A DNA stretch of 64,000 nt from Gentiana macrophylla (taxonomy: Eukaryota > Streptophyta > Magnoliopsida > Gentianales > Gentianaceae): the NCBI GenBank assembly GCA_026214975.1, contig JAOBSW010001082.1, positions 1-64,000 of the forward strand, read 5' to 3'. Each line of letters opens with the position of its first letter. Position 1 is the first letter of the stretch. The notes under the pieces are model-generated. The model was not told the DNA's origin. It was given only the letters and a program-made list of their open reading frames with translations, and ran no database searches. A program made the translations under genes and the position numbers. Shown one piece after another: positions 11,336 to 24,019 of the stretch.

Positions 11336-12476
11336 TATATGTCTCAATCGTGTTCAATGTTGTACGCTTGTTTGTGATATTTATATTTTGTTGTGAAACT
11401 AACATTTCCGTTAATTGATTTGCCGACTCATGTACATATTCGTGATATTTTCAATTCCTTAGGATGTAATATTTGGAGGATCAAACAAGAGTATCCGCGA
11501 TAGAGTGGGCCATGGCAGAGTTGATGCGTAGTCCAACGGATCTCATGACAGTGCAACAGGAGCTACGGGACGTTGTTGGCCTCGACCAAAGGTCGAAGAT
11601 ACCGACTTTGATAAGTTACCTAACTTGAACAGCTTGTTTGAAGAAACCCTAAGACTCCACCCTTCTATTCCAAAGATTTTTCCATGAGACTGGCTGAAGC
11701 GGCCGAGGTTTTCGGGTTTAGAATCCCCAAAAATCACGTGGTCATGATCAATGTGGGCAATCGGGCGTGATAAAAGCTTCGAAAGAACCGGAAACATTTC
11801 AGCCGCCTCGGTTTATGAATGATGGTGTTCGATTTCAAAGGCAAAGACTTCGAGTTCATTCCGCTCGGTCGGGTCGAAGGTCTTGCCTCGCATGCAGCTA
11901 GGGTTTTATACTATACAAATGGTCGTGGGCACATCTTCTTCATTGTTTCACATGGAATTGCCAAATGGTATGAACCCTCAGTGAGCTTGATATGGATGAT
12001 ATGTTTGGACTCACGGTTCCTAGAGTGAGTTGACTCGCTGTCGTGCCAACTCAACGCCTCTCCAATGTTCGATTCACTAATTGATAAGGAGAGAAGTATT
12101 AGTTTCAAAACAAAATAATCACAACAAAGTGACACGGCACTCTTGTACTTTCATTTGCATTTGGAGACATCATTGGTTTGGTGCCTTTATAATTAATTAT
12201 TGTGATTTTGTTTTCCTTCTTTTTCTCCTTTTTACTTGTGCTTCTTCAATTGACAATTAATGTGTTGTATTTTAGGTAGTGATGGACATGTATACTTCTA
12301 CCAAATAATAAATGTTTTTTTGGAATATGAAATGAATATATAAACATTAAATGTTATTATAGGGTATGTTTAGAAAAAGTGCATTAAATAATGGATTGGT
12401 TTTATCAATTGACACTTTTTATGTGACAATTCATTTTTAAAAGAATAGACACTTTTTATGGACCGAGGTAGTATTT

Positions 12477-12481
12477 GAATA
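12477..12481. repeat. Left target-site duplication (GAATA) of the Athila block
   Basis: GAATA occurs here directly before TGATGACC and again at 42106-42110 directly after CTCATCA. Joining the flanks restores the TATTTGAATACCAATAAAAG sequence seen uninterrupted near 54160-54175 in the flank of copy 3. Confidence 0.9.
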
Positions 12482-12612
12482 TGATGACCAAAATAGTAAC
12501 GATCAACCTTAACCGGCGTGGTACCGGTCGGAAGTACTATAGTGGAGAGCAATGTCGTATCCCACGAGGAATTTATCGAATATCAAAGTCGCTTTTACGA
12601 TTTAGTTTGAAC
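12482..12612 (-). repeat. 3' LTR stub of the Athila element
   Basis: The first 120-130 bp match the terminal part of the 5' LTR (40332-40455), then similarity stops. The rest of this LTR (about 1.65 kb) appears deleted. Confidence 0.75.
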
Positions 12613-13828
12613 TTAGAAAGTTGCATTATACAAATTAAATGTGTTTTGAGTCAAAGGCCATCATATACATACTATATAAACATGAGCTCCTCCTCAAAAT
12701 CGTGAAAATAGCTCAAAACCAACTCCTCTATACATACGCATTCCCTCACTCCCCCACACTTGCTTTAGCAAGTGTGCTCTAAATGAAAGGATTGCTTGAC
12801 TCGTAGGTGTCCAAGGGAACGAGACCACAAATAAGGCTTGGGGTCGGGAAATTACGGGCTACAAACGAATGGCTAAGTGTCGGATTGGGGTCTAACCATC
12901 CTACCAAGGCCTAGAGGGTTATCGTGGAATATGTCACGGGATGGCTATTTGGCTCTAGTTAAGTCAAAGAAATGCCATAACTATAGTCCCAAACTCTACC
13001 AAAGTTGGCCTTTCTATTTCGCCTCGGTTAATGATATGAGTTCTGTGTAGCCGAATTATGACTAAGTCTACCATAATCGGTCACTAGTTACCATGGTTCA
13101 AGAAATCAAGTTATACGTGCATAAAAATCCCGCTCTAAGATAAGGCAAGAATCCAAGTAACATGCATTTAAACATTCACTAAACCATTATCCTATCGTGT
13201 GACGGCTCAAAATACGTAATGAAACATCAATACCATGGAAAATTTTTAAAATTGCTCAAATTTACAAAGAGGTGACCAAACGAGAAGCATACATCACAAT
13301 GGATCAAGTCTCAATGAAGTACATATCAAAGCTAAGCCTACCACCCCCATTTTAAATGCAACACCTGCCCTCTCGTGTGTGAATGATAAAGGAAAGAAGG
13401 CTTAGCTTAACCCGGCAGAAAGGCGCAACTGTGTACGTGACATTTCTAGGTAAGCTCCATCCCGAATACCTACACCAAGAGAAACCAAGAAAACACAGAC
13501 ACGGGGAACAGCCACCGTGCCGAAAAGAAGCAATAGATATAAGAAAGATAATGCCACAAATACGAATAGGGGAGGATACGGGGGAAATACCGACTCAGAC
13601 TGCATGTGACAAAATAAAATCAAATAAAAGAAAAGAGTATCAACCATGCATAGAAGTACGGCCAAAACAGGCCAAAGGCAAATCATCCAAGTGCGGTAAA
13701 AGACGGAAAAGTGAAGAGACAAGTCTAGTGCCCCTTGGGCTTACATCAAGTCTAACTGAAAATGCAAAAGTGCAAAAGACAACAGACTAGTCTAGGGCTA
13801 TACATCGAGAGAACGGAACAAAATAAAC
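12613..13828 (-). other. Athila 3' non-coding region
   Basis: No convincing coding sequence. It contains the CCCCCACACTTGCTTTAGC block that is common in the 3' regions of plant gypsy elements. The overlapping frames at 13383-13790 (+) and 13402-13722 (-) mirror each other, and I regard them as chance openings. Confidence 0.55.
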
Positions 13829-14270
13829 TCAAGCACTCGTAGACTGGTCTGGAGGATCACGCACGAGATAAAGGTCAGCTGGATCTTTTGGCTCAACGGC
13901 GGGTGCAGCAGCAGTATGGGCTTGAGTGGCCCCAGCAGCAGAAACGTCACCTTCGATAGTGACCACATCATCCTGAACCCCGATCAACACGTTGGTGGAA
14001 GAGCTCTCTCCGCCCTCAGAAGAAAGTGCAAAGCAGCAGCACTGTGAATCGTGGTGGCACGTGGTGTGACCTCGCCCCCATCGTAAGCATTACCATCCCC
14101 TCGGACTCACTATCCTCATCACCGTAACTAGACCCGTAATCAAAACTACTCTCCTCATCACTGCACTCACCGCCTCGGCATCGTAAACCACTATCCTCAA
14201 AGCAAGAGCCCCTTGATCTCCCTCATCTCCTCTCCGGTAAGCAACCCGAGTGGGAAAAAGTCAAACTCCC
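13829..14270 (-). pseudogene. Athila ORF3, C-terminal part
   Basis: The minus-strand frame ends at a stop codon at 13829-13831. Its last 50 or so residues run in frame from about 13975 (start VVTIEGDVSAAGATQ, end DPPDQSTSA). Upstream at about 14100-14160 a second in-frame piece is acidic and serine-rich (DEESSFDYGSS and similar), but frameshifts separate the two. It is the distal end of the extra ORF that Athila elements carry after pol. The matching N-terminus is at 20032-20170, on the other side of element X. The function of this ORF is not established; it has been called env-like, but I see no signal peptide or membrane segment in these parts. Confidence 0.55.
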
Positions 14271-14739
14271 TGGAAGGTAGTCAATGAATAAAGGGATGTT
14301 CGATTCTCGTGGATGTCTGATTCTCACAAAGTTATTCATTGATGAGATTGTCTCGATTTAACCGCCATCTCTTTGACCTACCCTAAGGCGGCACTGAGAT
14401 GCGAGGTTAAAACCTGGAATGGTAGAGTAGACTTAATTTTAGTTTACAATTCCTAAAATAAATATAGTAGTGTTAACTTGAATTAATATATGTCATTTTA
14501 TTTACAAAGATTATATCCCTTACTAAATTGCTTAAAATTTATAATTGACTAGTATTGACTTCAAGTTAAAAGTGGAAAGAACTAGACGTTGAACTAGTTA
14601 ATCGATAATGCAATTAATTTTCGGAAGAGATATTTTTCTTAAGCCTTTTAAAACCAGAGTGACATATAGGTATGTCACTAGTGTCATTCGTGTCAAACGG
14701 GAGACAAACTTAGGTGATTTCGACTTTGAAATTCTTCTA

Positions 14740-15160
14740 GTGAATTTTGAGTGTGTAGTGATTACACGAGTAATTTTCTAATTGAAAATCGGAAAATCAT
14801 GAAGTGTTACTAGTTGGACGATATTTGGAATCGATGAACTAGTGGGAGCTTTATGATTTGTTGTTTTTCTAGAACATTAGAAAAGTTTAATCGACTACAC
14901 ACACGAATCGCTTCTAATTGAAAACCGGAAAGTCATGAAATGTCGCTAGTTGGATGATATTTGGAATCGATGAACTAGTGGGAGTTCTATGATTTGTTGT
15001 TTTTTTCCGAAACATTGAACTATAGATTTTTCTAATCTAAAAATCGGAATATCATAAAAATAAAGCATTGCTCGTTAGACGGTATTTGGAACCGATAAAC
15101 TAGTGGGAGCTTTAATGTTATGATTTATTGTTTTTTTGGTATATTAGAAAATCCGAGAAG
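14740..15160. repeat. Internal repeat of element X, about 3 units
   Basis: Three diverged units of about 120-145 bp share the reverse complement of CTCCCACTAGTTCATC and a following CAAATATCGTCC. The same array occurs in inverted orientation at 61333-61735 in the second copy of X. Confidence 0.8.
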
Positions 15161-18100
15161 TCCCTACGAGTAACACTCAAATAGACATCCCACTTGTTCA
15201 AGAGTAGTGTCTACTCAAACGAACCGGTGGTTCAAGATCGTTTCCATTCACGGAAAGTCAAGAATGGGAGAATATGTCTAAAAGTGTTAGTCATCTAAAT
15301 CGAGAAAACTTTAAGGTCGAACCTAAAATTAATTAATCGAAAATCATAGGATATGGATAAAGTGATTTTGGATCACCAACCTATGAATCCTGGCGATTTT
15401 CTCGAGCTAAGTTCTTTGGCGTAACAAGGTAGCAAAGGCATTTAACGATTAAAGGAGTAAACAACGGGCGCTTAATTTTAGCTAGAATAGTGGGAGTGAT
15501 ATAAGGAAATGAATCTCGGATTCAATCCTTGGATATCGCGGAAAATTATTTTCTCGCTTAAGATTCGCTGAACGAATGGATTTACCTTCTATTCGATAAT
15601 TTGTTTGTCGATGTAAAGTGAATATACCATTTGTAGTATTTAATCCAAGACTCGGACTTTTGTTTGATAAAGTCAAAAACCACTTAGAATCGTTGAAATA
15701 TGTATATAAAACACATCTTAAAGAACTATTAAAAGCAATTGGTCTCTATATTTAGATAAACGCTTCTTCATATTCCATAGTTAGTGCATAGTCCTTAAAA
15801 GACAAGACTCAAGATCGCTCAGGGTGATTCCTTCCTCCCACCGTTAGATTGTCTCAAAGGTTCAATGACTAAGTTTCCTTTCAACCGGAAAGGACAATGG
15901 TTATAAAGAAGTAACATAGCTTGTTCATGATTTTACTTCGGGTCTAATGAAAGATACAGCTAGTAGGAGCTTCCGAGTAGTGACTTCTTGTCCGATAACT
16001 ATTCAAACGCTCCGGTAAGTTTATCCAAAATATTTTGAGGTTTCTTTATTTTCAACAGAGATAGAGTATTCTATACTCGGAATAGGCCATTCATAGTCCT
16101 CGAGATCGATGCTCACCGCCTCATTGTGACATGTTCTCACTAAGTGAGAAACCGTTAAATTGCCTTACATAGTTTTAGATGTGCTACAATACATCGCTTA
16201 ACTCAATAAAGATATTGGAAGTTAAATAACTGCTTACATTGAAATGTAAGACCGAGAAGTCTACCAAGAATATGCTTTGGAATTTACGGATAAGGTGTGG
16301 ATTCGGTTCACCCCACTTCCATAAATATAAGCATTTAGCACACGGTGCTTGAAGGTAAGATCGGTATTTCTGCATCCGCTCGGTCAATGACCATTCGTGA
16401 TATATCTTTTAAGCTATTGAGTATAAAGGTTAGATATAGGATTCTTGAAATCGGAAGTGACGCTTATAATCGCTGCATCCTTTCCGATAGAGTCCATGAA
16501 CAAGAGAAACCTTGAACCTTGAAGCACGCTTACTCAAGGTAGTTACTAATCGATTAAAATCGCACCACATCCAACATCGGTTGTTGGTGATAACACTAAA
16601 TACTACTAAACTATATCGTAATTTCGATCCACCCGTAAAGTATCGGGAGTATGTTTTATCCATTACCCATTACGAGTTTCTCGCGGACTTTGTATTCTCG
16701 AGGATCGATTGATGACCTATGGCTCTTTTGTGAGCAGATAGATTCTCATAATATAGGTTGGTTTAATAACCATAACCCTATGAATGGAGTTCGCACTCAG
16801 CCTGCTCATGCTCTTGTGGAACCACCCGAGCGCCTCAGCCCAAGTGGGAGTAATTGGATCTACACGAAAAGAGTAGAATAAGTTCGGTATTGCATGATTT
16901 CATTCAAAAGGTAAAATAAGGGTGATTCCTAAGACTTTCTTGCCAAACAAACGGAGTCCGGATTCATTCGAACAAAAGTGGTATTGCCTTATGAACTTAT
17001 GACATGGATGATCGCCAAGGCTTATGTCCTTTTGTGGATAAAAAGCAAACCTCTCGGTCATTGGAAGTCATATATTTCTACAATATGTGGATTTGACCTG
17101 TAATATTGATAAGTCTTTTGTAGACCGGATATCAATTTTAGTACAAGAGTGAATATATACATACATTAGTGTTTGTGAAGGATAACACCGCACCGCTTGG
17201 AATCAACACGGGTGTGTTATCTCAAGTCGAATATGACAATACCACAATTTCTCGCAATGTAGATTTGGACAACATTCTTAAGAGTTTGACTCGGTCGAAT
17301 TCATTAGAATCACCACGGTTTCCCATCCATCTTATTGGTTAAGATGATGCATCCGTGTATGCAACATTCAACGAGGAAGTTCTACCCTATGCCTCAAGAA
17401 TGACTCTCTAAATCTTCGGATCAAGAGAAATGGGATAGATTCTCTTTCTAGTAAGAGATGGTCGTTATTGAACGTCAACTTTGATCGAATCTTAGATTCG
17501 GCGGTTAACAAAGCAAGTTTAGTATGTCCTTTAGTATCTTGAGAGAACGAGGAATAATATGCGGACATATTCATGTGTGAACTTGGATATGTGTGATACA
17601 ATCGATTTTGACTTTAAGTCGATTGAGGATGATCGTTAAGTCGATCTCGGCCTGTTGTTTACTCTTGTGTTGAAGCTATTGCCTGGAGGAATCTAGCAAC
17701 GCCAACTCGACTTTAACTAGTTGGGTGATTAGCGGCTTTTGTAGTAGCTGCAGAGGCGATATAGCTTAAGGATTTCCTTTTCATATCCGGGAGTGATTCT
17801 AGATTTGAAAGCCGATACCACATCATTGTGCAAACGATGAAGGGTAGCTTATAGGATTTTCAAATCACTAGAGGTCAAAAGCATATTGGGAAAGTACCAC
17901 ATGATTAGATGGACCGGTAACGCTTTCGATTCTACGGATCGCCTCGAGCCGACAACCCGACTAATCATTAAGACCCATGACATTTAGATGTAGGTGCTCC
18001 CCGAGTCACTGACCTATCCTACGACGGCATACTCGGAGTGTACTTTGGAATCTGAAATGGTTATGATATGCTTAGTGGGTACTAGAATATGGGATGGGTC

Positions 18101-18201
18101 TCCATTGCTTTAGAGCAAGTGGGAGATGTAGTTTGTTGTATTTTAAATAATAGGGTGTGCTCTAAAACAATTAATCACATGCTTTCGTGCAAGTGGGAGA
18201 T

Positions 18202-20031
18202 TGTTAGGTGTAATGCCCGAAAGACAATTTTGCAATTGTTTTATTTAATAAATGAAATGATATTATTATTCATATTTATTATTCTCATATTCACCGATGT
18301 GACAATAGTATTTACACTATAGAAAACCCTAAAGTATATCGTTTATGTAATCACTTAACCAATTGTATGGTATATACACGGGAGGATTGAGTTAGTGAAG
18401 ATGTACTTAAAATACAATTAGCCCGTGAGTGAAGTTAATCGAGAGTATCGGGTCTCTCCTTTAACGTGCTATTAATGCGCCCTAACACAATATGTGTGAT
18501 TGTCTTATCCGACTTTCGTTAAGAGAACCTAGAAGTGGGCATTTATATATGATAGATATATCATATAGTATCGGACCGATTTGATTAGAGTTCACGATAT
18601 AATTCCGTAATCGAGAAGTCTTATCGAATCAATGGATGATCATATTTATGGATATATCTTAATCCTCGAGGTGATCTGCGCCAACCGCTTGAATCAAGCA
18701 TGAAGTTTGACTTGACGGTTAAGTGATTACACCGAGTCCGTGGTCCGAATTACCCCATCTTGGCATTGTATCGATTGAGTGAGTAGTCCGTGTTATCACA
18801 GATATGTAATCCATTCCTTCCATTTCTCGGAAGTAGATAGACAGCCTCTTTATTTGTTAATTCTAGAAACCGATCGATCCATGGAGTTCATATTACATCG
18901 ATTAGCTACCAAAGTGAGTTGTATGAATTAATTGATCACTAGGGGTTAATGGTAAATAAGGATAAGAGGTTCTAGAAAGTGGTTAACGGTAACTTCCCGA
19001 TTTAGAATGAATAATATCTATGGAGGATTAATCCATATGTAATGATTATATCAATGGACGCTTATTATTATTCTCGTGAGGAGATAAATATAATCTCATA
19101 ATCGGAGGAGTGCAACACGGGATTATGGTGGCATATTCTCGTGATTGATTTATCGAATATAATTATTCTCGCTCGTAAGATAATTATTTATTTGATTTAT
19201 CGGAGCCACGATTATTAGTCCATGGTCCCCGACGTGCCTCCTAATATAGCATAGCTATTCTCGGACGTCGAATCCTAAAAATATTAATTTAGTTCTTGTT
19301 GGACTTTATTAAAACGATATGTGAATTAATTGTTTAGTGGACTATTAAATTAGTTGGGCTAAATAATTAAATATGTGGAAAAGATTTTTTCCATAATCTT
19401 GGCCCAATTATTGTGTAATGGAAAAATTAATATTGACTAGGTCAATAAGTATGATTTTCGCCCCATGCTCTTTTTTATGGAAACAAGAAATTGTTTTTTG
19501 TGATTAATAAAAGATGAATGTGATAAAATATTTATTGGATAAATATTTATGGAAAGAAATAAAGATAAATATTATTCTAGATTTGTTCTAGAATATTATG
19601 GGATTATTTTTATTTAATGGATTTATTTTAATTGCAAAATAAAATCCTTGAGGCTAAGTTTTACTCTCCTATATAAAGAGAGTTCTCCAAGCCTGTACAC
19701 ATGATTTTTTCGACTTCTACCTCTTAGAGATGAGAAGGAAAATTTCGCCAAGGGAGATAAGGGAAAATCTTGAGATTTTTCCGGTAGCATATCGGAAGGA
19801 TTCGAGTCGAGAATTTCCTTCCACGGGAGTTGCTTGGATCACACGTGACGGAAGATCGTGGTGCTCTTCACACCTTGTTCGCTCTTTCTATTGTGTTCTT
19901 CAACTTGGATTTTGAGATCCAAGAGGTATGTTCTACAACCCCCTTGTAGATGTAGATCTAGTTATTTTATTACGTGTAATTTATAGATCTAGATCCTTAA
20001 ATCGCTTCCGTTGCGGATGATATTACTAACA
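18202..20031 (+). repeat. 3' LTR of element X copy 1
   Basis: About 1.83 kb, starting TGTTAGGTGTAATG and ending ATATTACTAACA. It is followed immediately by Athila ORF3 sequence. The same LTR, inverted, is at 56419-58249. A 3'-terminal portion is duplicated at 28730-30060. Confidence 0.9.
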
Positions 20032-20170
20032 GATTTGATGGTTCCCGGATAGTGAGGGCTGCCCCTCCTCTAGTCTTTGGCCTCTTTGAGGGTTTCTCGG
20101 CGGCTGCCTTATCCTTTCGTTTGGCCAAAGCGGAAGAGTCGGGATTGGACGTGGATTTGGGCAGAGCCAT
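20032..20170 (-). pseudogene. Athila ORF3, N-terminal part (unit 1)
   Basis: The minus-strand frame starts at the ATG ending at 20170. It encodes about 46 residues before element X interrupts it. The start is basic (MALPKSTSN) and includes KPSKRPKTR, a likely nuclear localisation signal. It lies about 1.1 kb beyond the integrase stop, as expected for the extra ORF of Athila. The rest of the protein is at 13829-14270. Confidence 0.65.
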
Positions 20171-21267
20171 TAACCTACGGTTTAGATACAACGGAAACAA
20201 CACCACCGGAACAACACCACAACAACCAACAAACACAACCCGATTAGCGCCCAATCGGGATTTCCAAACACAAAACACCAACAAAACCAATCGAACCAAC
20301 CAAAACGATAACTCCACCCCCACACCACAATGTAGTACAACCGAACCACAACACCACCACCACAAGGATACAAAACAAAGCAGCAAGTAGTCAATTACAG
20401 TCATAGGGGGGAAAACGGGTTGAAAAAGAAGTTGAAGAAATCACCTCTAGAACTGAAAATTGACAAAAGAGGGCCGAGAATTGCTTACCACACGAGAGAG
20501 GGAATGATTTGGAGAAGAAACGCCATCAGAAGTCGTAGCAGTTGATAGAGGGGTGACTGGCCGGAACAAAGCTTCAGTGGCGGCGCTAATGGCGTAAACA
20601 CGCAAAGAAGTTAGGGACGGAAACAAAGAATTTGGTGTTGAAATTGAGAAATTGGGGATGGGAGGATGAGGAGGAAGAGTTAGGGTGGAAGAATTTGAGA
20701 TGGAAGGCCTCAATTGGGGATTTATGCGTGGTTGACAGGAAAGAAATGGAATTAGGTCGAAATTTGGTTTGGAAGTGAAGTGGAAAACTTCCCGGTATGT
20801 TTATATAGAGGAAGGAATGCGACAAGATAGCACTCAACGCGCACGCATTATGGCTCAAACTCTCTCGATGACGGATGCGTGACGCATTCAATATAATGCG
20901 TGACGCATTGAAACAAGATGAAACTCTTGCGTAACTCTGGTCAAGGATGCGAATCGCGGAAAAAAATGTCGAACTCTCTGGTTTTGGAATGCGTATGATT
21001 AAATAGAATGCGACGCATTGCCCTGGTTTCACCAAAACTTCACATTTACACCTAGATTCCCACTCTATCACCTTAGATCAATTCTAACACCTAAAAACTA
21101 CTCAAAACAGAGAAACGGTGGGTTGCCTCCCCAAGCGCTTTGTTTTACGCCGCTGGCTCGAGGAATGATTTATACGGTGTCAACTTTAGAGTTATACCGT
21201 TGACACAATGGGTGGAGTTGGTGGATAGAAAGAAGTTTGATGGAATTATACGATTTGATTGTCAAGT
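20171..21267 (-). other. Athila spacer between integrase and ORF3 (unit 1)
   Basis: Non-coding spacer containing CpG-rich dyads of the ATGCG...CGCAT type (about 20820-21020). It is also rich in CAA/CCA, which opens long but meaningless frames on both strands. The second copy is at 30200-31302. Confidence 0.65.
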
Positions 21268-21921
21268 TTAGTGTCCTTGACAAGACTCACAAGGTCCCAC
21301 ACAAGGGGACTGGATCTTAAGGAGGATAACCTCGAGTGCCTCATCGAAATGTAACCTTTCGTACTTCTTCAACCGAAGGCCATTTGTAACAAACGGCCCA
21401 TTGGTTGGGTGAATGATTTCGACGGCACCGGAGGGATAGACCTTAGAAACTACATAAGGACCCGACCAACGAGATTTGAGTTTGCCTTGAAAAAGGTGAA
21501 GATGAGTGTTATAAAGGAGGACTTCGTCACCTTCCTTAAACTCTCGAGGCTTGATCGCTCTATCGTGAAGTAACTTAGTCTTTTCCTTATAGTCTCTCGC
21601 ACTCTCATAAGCTCTAAGGCGAAACTCATCTAACTCATTTAACTGTGCTAACCGCTCTCTCCTACTAGACCTCATCCAAGTTTAGGAACCGGTAGCCCAA
21701 TATGCCTTATGCTTAAGCTCACCGGGAGGTGACAAGACTTCCCATACACTAACATATAGGAGACATACCTATGGGAGTCTTAAAGGCATTTCTAAGGGCC
21801 CATAGCGCATCATCTAACTTATTAGCCCAATCATTAGGGTGTGAATTCAAAGTTTTCTCAAGGATACGCTTAATCCCCCGGTTACTCACTTCCACTTGGC
21901 CACTAGTTTGGGGGTGATAGG
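21268..21921 (-). pseudogene. Athila integrase C-terminal half (unit 1)
   Basis: The frames encode the [12 protein letters not shown] segment, which holds the third catalytic residue (E), followed by the integrase C-terminal region (LKSRWSGPYVVSKVYPSG at about 21440). Frameshifts break the frame near 21675 and 21750. The upstream half with the first two catalytic aspartates lies at 34565-35290, across element Y and the duplication. It is nearly identical to unit 2 (31303-31961). Confidence 0.8.
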
Positions 21922-23361
21922 TGTCACGGATTTTATCAATGGAAAACAACAAGTAATAAATTTATAAATCCGTATTCCCCAAGTGTAGGGATCAGAGTAC
22001 AAATGATTAATACCGAGTCGGTCACAGGAACGGGTATCTAGTTCATTAATTTTCCTAAGATTGTTACTATTATTATTAAAACCTAAAACGATAAAATAAA
22101 CTGGACAGAGGATTGTCAGTCCAAAGCCAGGAAGGATAAAAGCGAAAACAAAATCTAAACTATAAACTATAAAATAAACGGTAAACAAGAAGATGATCAT
22201 GGTGATTAAACAATGAACAAACAAATATTCCTCCAATCCCGCAACCCTTAATTTCCTCTCTAAAGTTATCTTGTGATGATTCAATTAAAGATGTGGTTCA
22301 CCTATCAAAGGTATGAATTCCTACTCTCGTAGATAATTCGCCTATCAATCTCTCATCTCTCGATATATAAGATTGACGCAAGCAAAACAAGGTGTAAGAT
22401 CTCTCAATCTAGCAACCTAGTTATTCAACCTATCAACTCTCGTTATGTCAAGGTTAAAAAATCTCATCTTTCCTATGGTGATCTAAGGTTTACACCGACT
22501 CTCGTCATACGGTAAACATCAACAACAATTCATCTTTCGATATTGATTGCATAACACATAAGCATAGGAAAAATACAACTTGAATTAAAAATCACAAAAC
22601 AAATCTAGATTGAAAATAAAAAATCTGCTGAAACGGATTCACATAGTTTGAACAATTGCTCAGCCTCCAAGCATTCAAAGATAAAGAAAAGCAAAACGAA
22701 ATAGAAAGCGAAGGAAAACAAGAAAATCGCAACCCCAAATTTCTCCCTAAGGGGTCGGGCCGCCAGGTTTTCTCCTAATGATTGTGTGTCAATAGGTCTC
22801 AATAATGTATGTTTTAAGGTTGAAATCCCGCCGCTATTTATAGGAAAGTAAGTCGGCCGTCTTTGGAAGTCGGTGTTGGACGCCCGTCCGATGCCTTCCG
22901 ACGCCCGCCCATTCTTCCGGGACGGAGGTGGACGCCCGCCCACTCGGGCCCAAACTCTCTCGAATCAACTTTTTCCTCCCGGACGCTGCTCACTATTCCG
23001 GACGCCCGCCCATTTCTAGACACCGCCAAAGATCTTCACTTCAACTTCAAACTCGAGCCCAATCTTCTTCCTTCTTCTTCTACTTCTACTTGCATTTAGA
23101 TCTTCAAATGAACACCATTCAAGCTCGTTCCACCTCATGCAAGCGTACCTACATCACGATAAAAACATGCAAATGTAACATCTTACATCTAAAGATATTT
23201 ATCCAATAAAATCACATAATTAGCTCGATTTTGCACTTTATTACTTCTAAAACTCATTTGCTCAATATTTCAATATAAAGCTCGATTTCTATGAAAACAT
23301 CCAGATATGGGGAAATTGACATAAAATATATCCTTATAAAACGATAAAATCACCCTTAACA
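21922..23361 (-). repeat. 3' LTR of element Y
   Basis: About 1.44 kb, running TGTCACGGATTTT to CCCTTAACA in + orientation. A purine-rich tract (minus strand TGTGGGGAG) adjoins it at 23362-23372. It carries degenerate CpG-rich dyads at 22870-23015. The matching LTRs are at 27628-28730 and 31962-34564. Confidence 0.9.
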
Positions 23362-23944
23362 ACTCCCCACACGTAAACCTTGCTCGTCCCGAGCAAGACA
23401 AAACAAAATCAAGACTCGAGACATATAAACATTTATGCAACCATAAAGCATATTCAATAGTTTAGAGGTTCACCCAAGTGTGTGTGCATAGCCATAATAA
23501 ATTTCCACTAAATCCAAACTTGAAATTGATTCAAGCAAAACTAGCCAACATCCCATTTAGATCGTAAATATAAAACGATTATAACATGCACCTCACAAAA
23601 CATACATATTCGAAAGAAAAAAATAATAAGGAGTGTTTACAATATTTCCGACAAACTTAGAGGATAATCCCTACAACATATCTTTGGCTTTATATACTGG
23701 GATAGTCGAAGATAACTACGGTTTTCAACCATCTTTTCACATTGCCATGTGCTAATTTTTCTTAAAGTTCTCTTAATTACACACGTATAGCATATGCCCT
23801 CATTCCCAAAGAATAGACGCTTCGTGATAACACCCTAGCCGACTACTATCATCAGCAATCGGGAGCTATTAAGCCTCATAGTGGTATAGGACATTTCATG
23901 ATAATGCCCTACCGCACTCAAATCATTGGCATTTACTTTCGACA

Positions 23945-24017
<73 letters not shown>
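23945..24017. repeat. (TA)n microsatellite in element Y
   Basis: About 70 bp of uninterrupted TA dinucleotides. Confidence 0.95.

Positions 24018-24019
<2 letters not shown>

Larger units (their letters stand above)
8564..12084 (+). pseudogene. Cytochrome P450 (CYP84A-like) copy 2, split by an LTR-like insertion
   Basis: The first 130 bp of coding sequence and the promoter match copy 3, including the membrane anchor and the PPGPKGWPLI hinge. The model is: exon 1 8564-9106, intron 1 with acceptor AG at 9214-9215, exon 2 9216-9429 plus 10986-11113, intron 2, and exon 3 11463-12084. Exon 2 is interrupted by about 1.56 kb of foreign sequence. Exon 1 stops early at 8753-8755, and exon 3 has several frameshifts before the heme-binding loop. 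The insertion alone should prevent a normal protein. Many smaller differences from copy 3 fall at CTG/CAG positions and may be consensus errors. It shares the intron 2 SINE-like insert with copy 3, so the two are the younger pair. Confidence 0.9.
14271..20031 (+). mobile_element. Element X, copy 1: copia-like non-coding LTR element, 5' truncated
   Basis: The segment aligns with the reverse complement of 56419-62215. It keeps about 3.9 kb of interior and a complete 3' LTR. The 5' LTR and about 1.7 kb of interior are missing, with the breakpoint near 14271. It separates the two halves of Athila ORF3, so it was inserted after Athila. A purine-rich tract (CAAGTGGGAGAT) precedes the LTR, as in Ty1/copia elements. 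No gag or pol domains can be recognised in any frame, so it resembles a large retrotransposon derivative (LARD). Confidence 0.8.

Noticed and set aside
13383..13790. A 135-codon plus-strand frame, with a hydrophobic minus-strand frame on the same DNA
   Set aside because: The two mirror each other within the Athila 3' region, and neither resembles a known domain. The hydrophobic one could suggest an envelope segment, but it lies beyond the ORF3 stop.
20052..20390. A 112-codon frame rich in N, T, Q and H (also 30042-30422)
   Set aside because: Composition comes from a CAA/CCA-rich tract opposite the start of ORF3. It has no start context or domain.
21910..21935. A 5-bp target duplication for element Y
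   Set aside because: The flanks (GATAGG or GAGAGG on the left, GATGT at 34565 on the right) do not form a convincing repeat.
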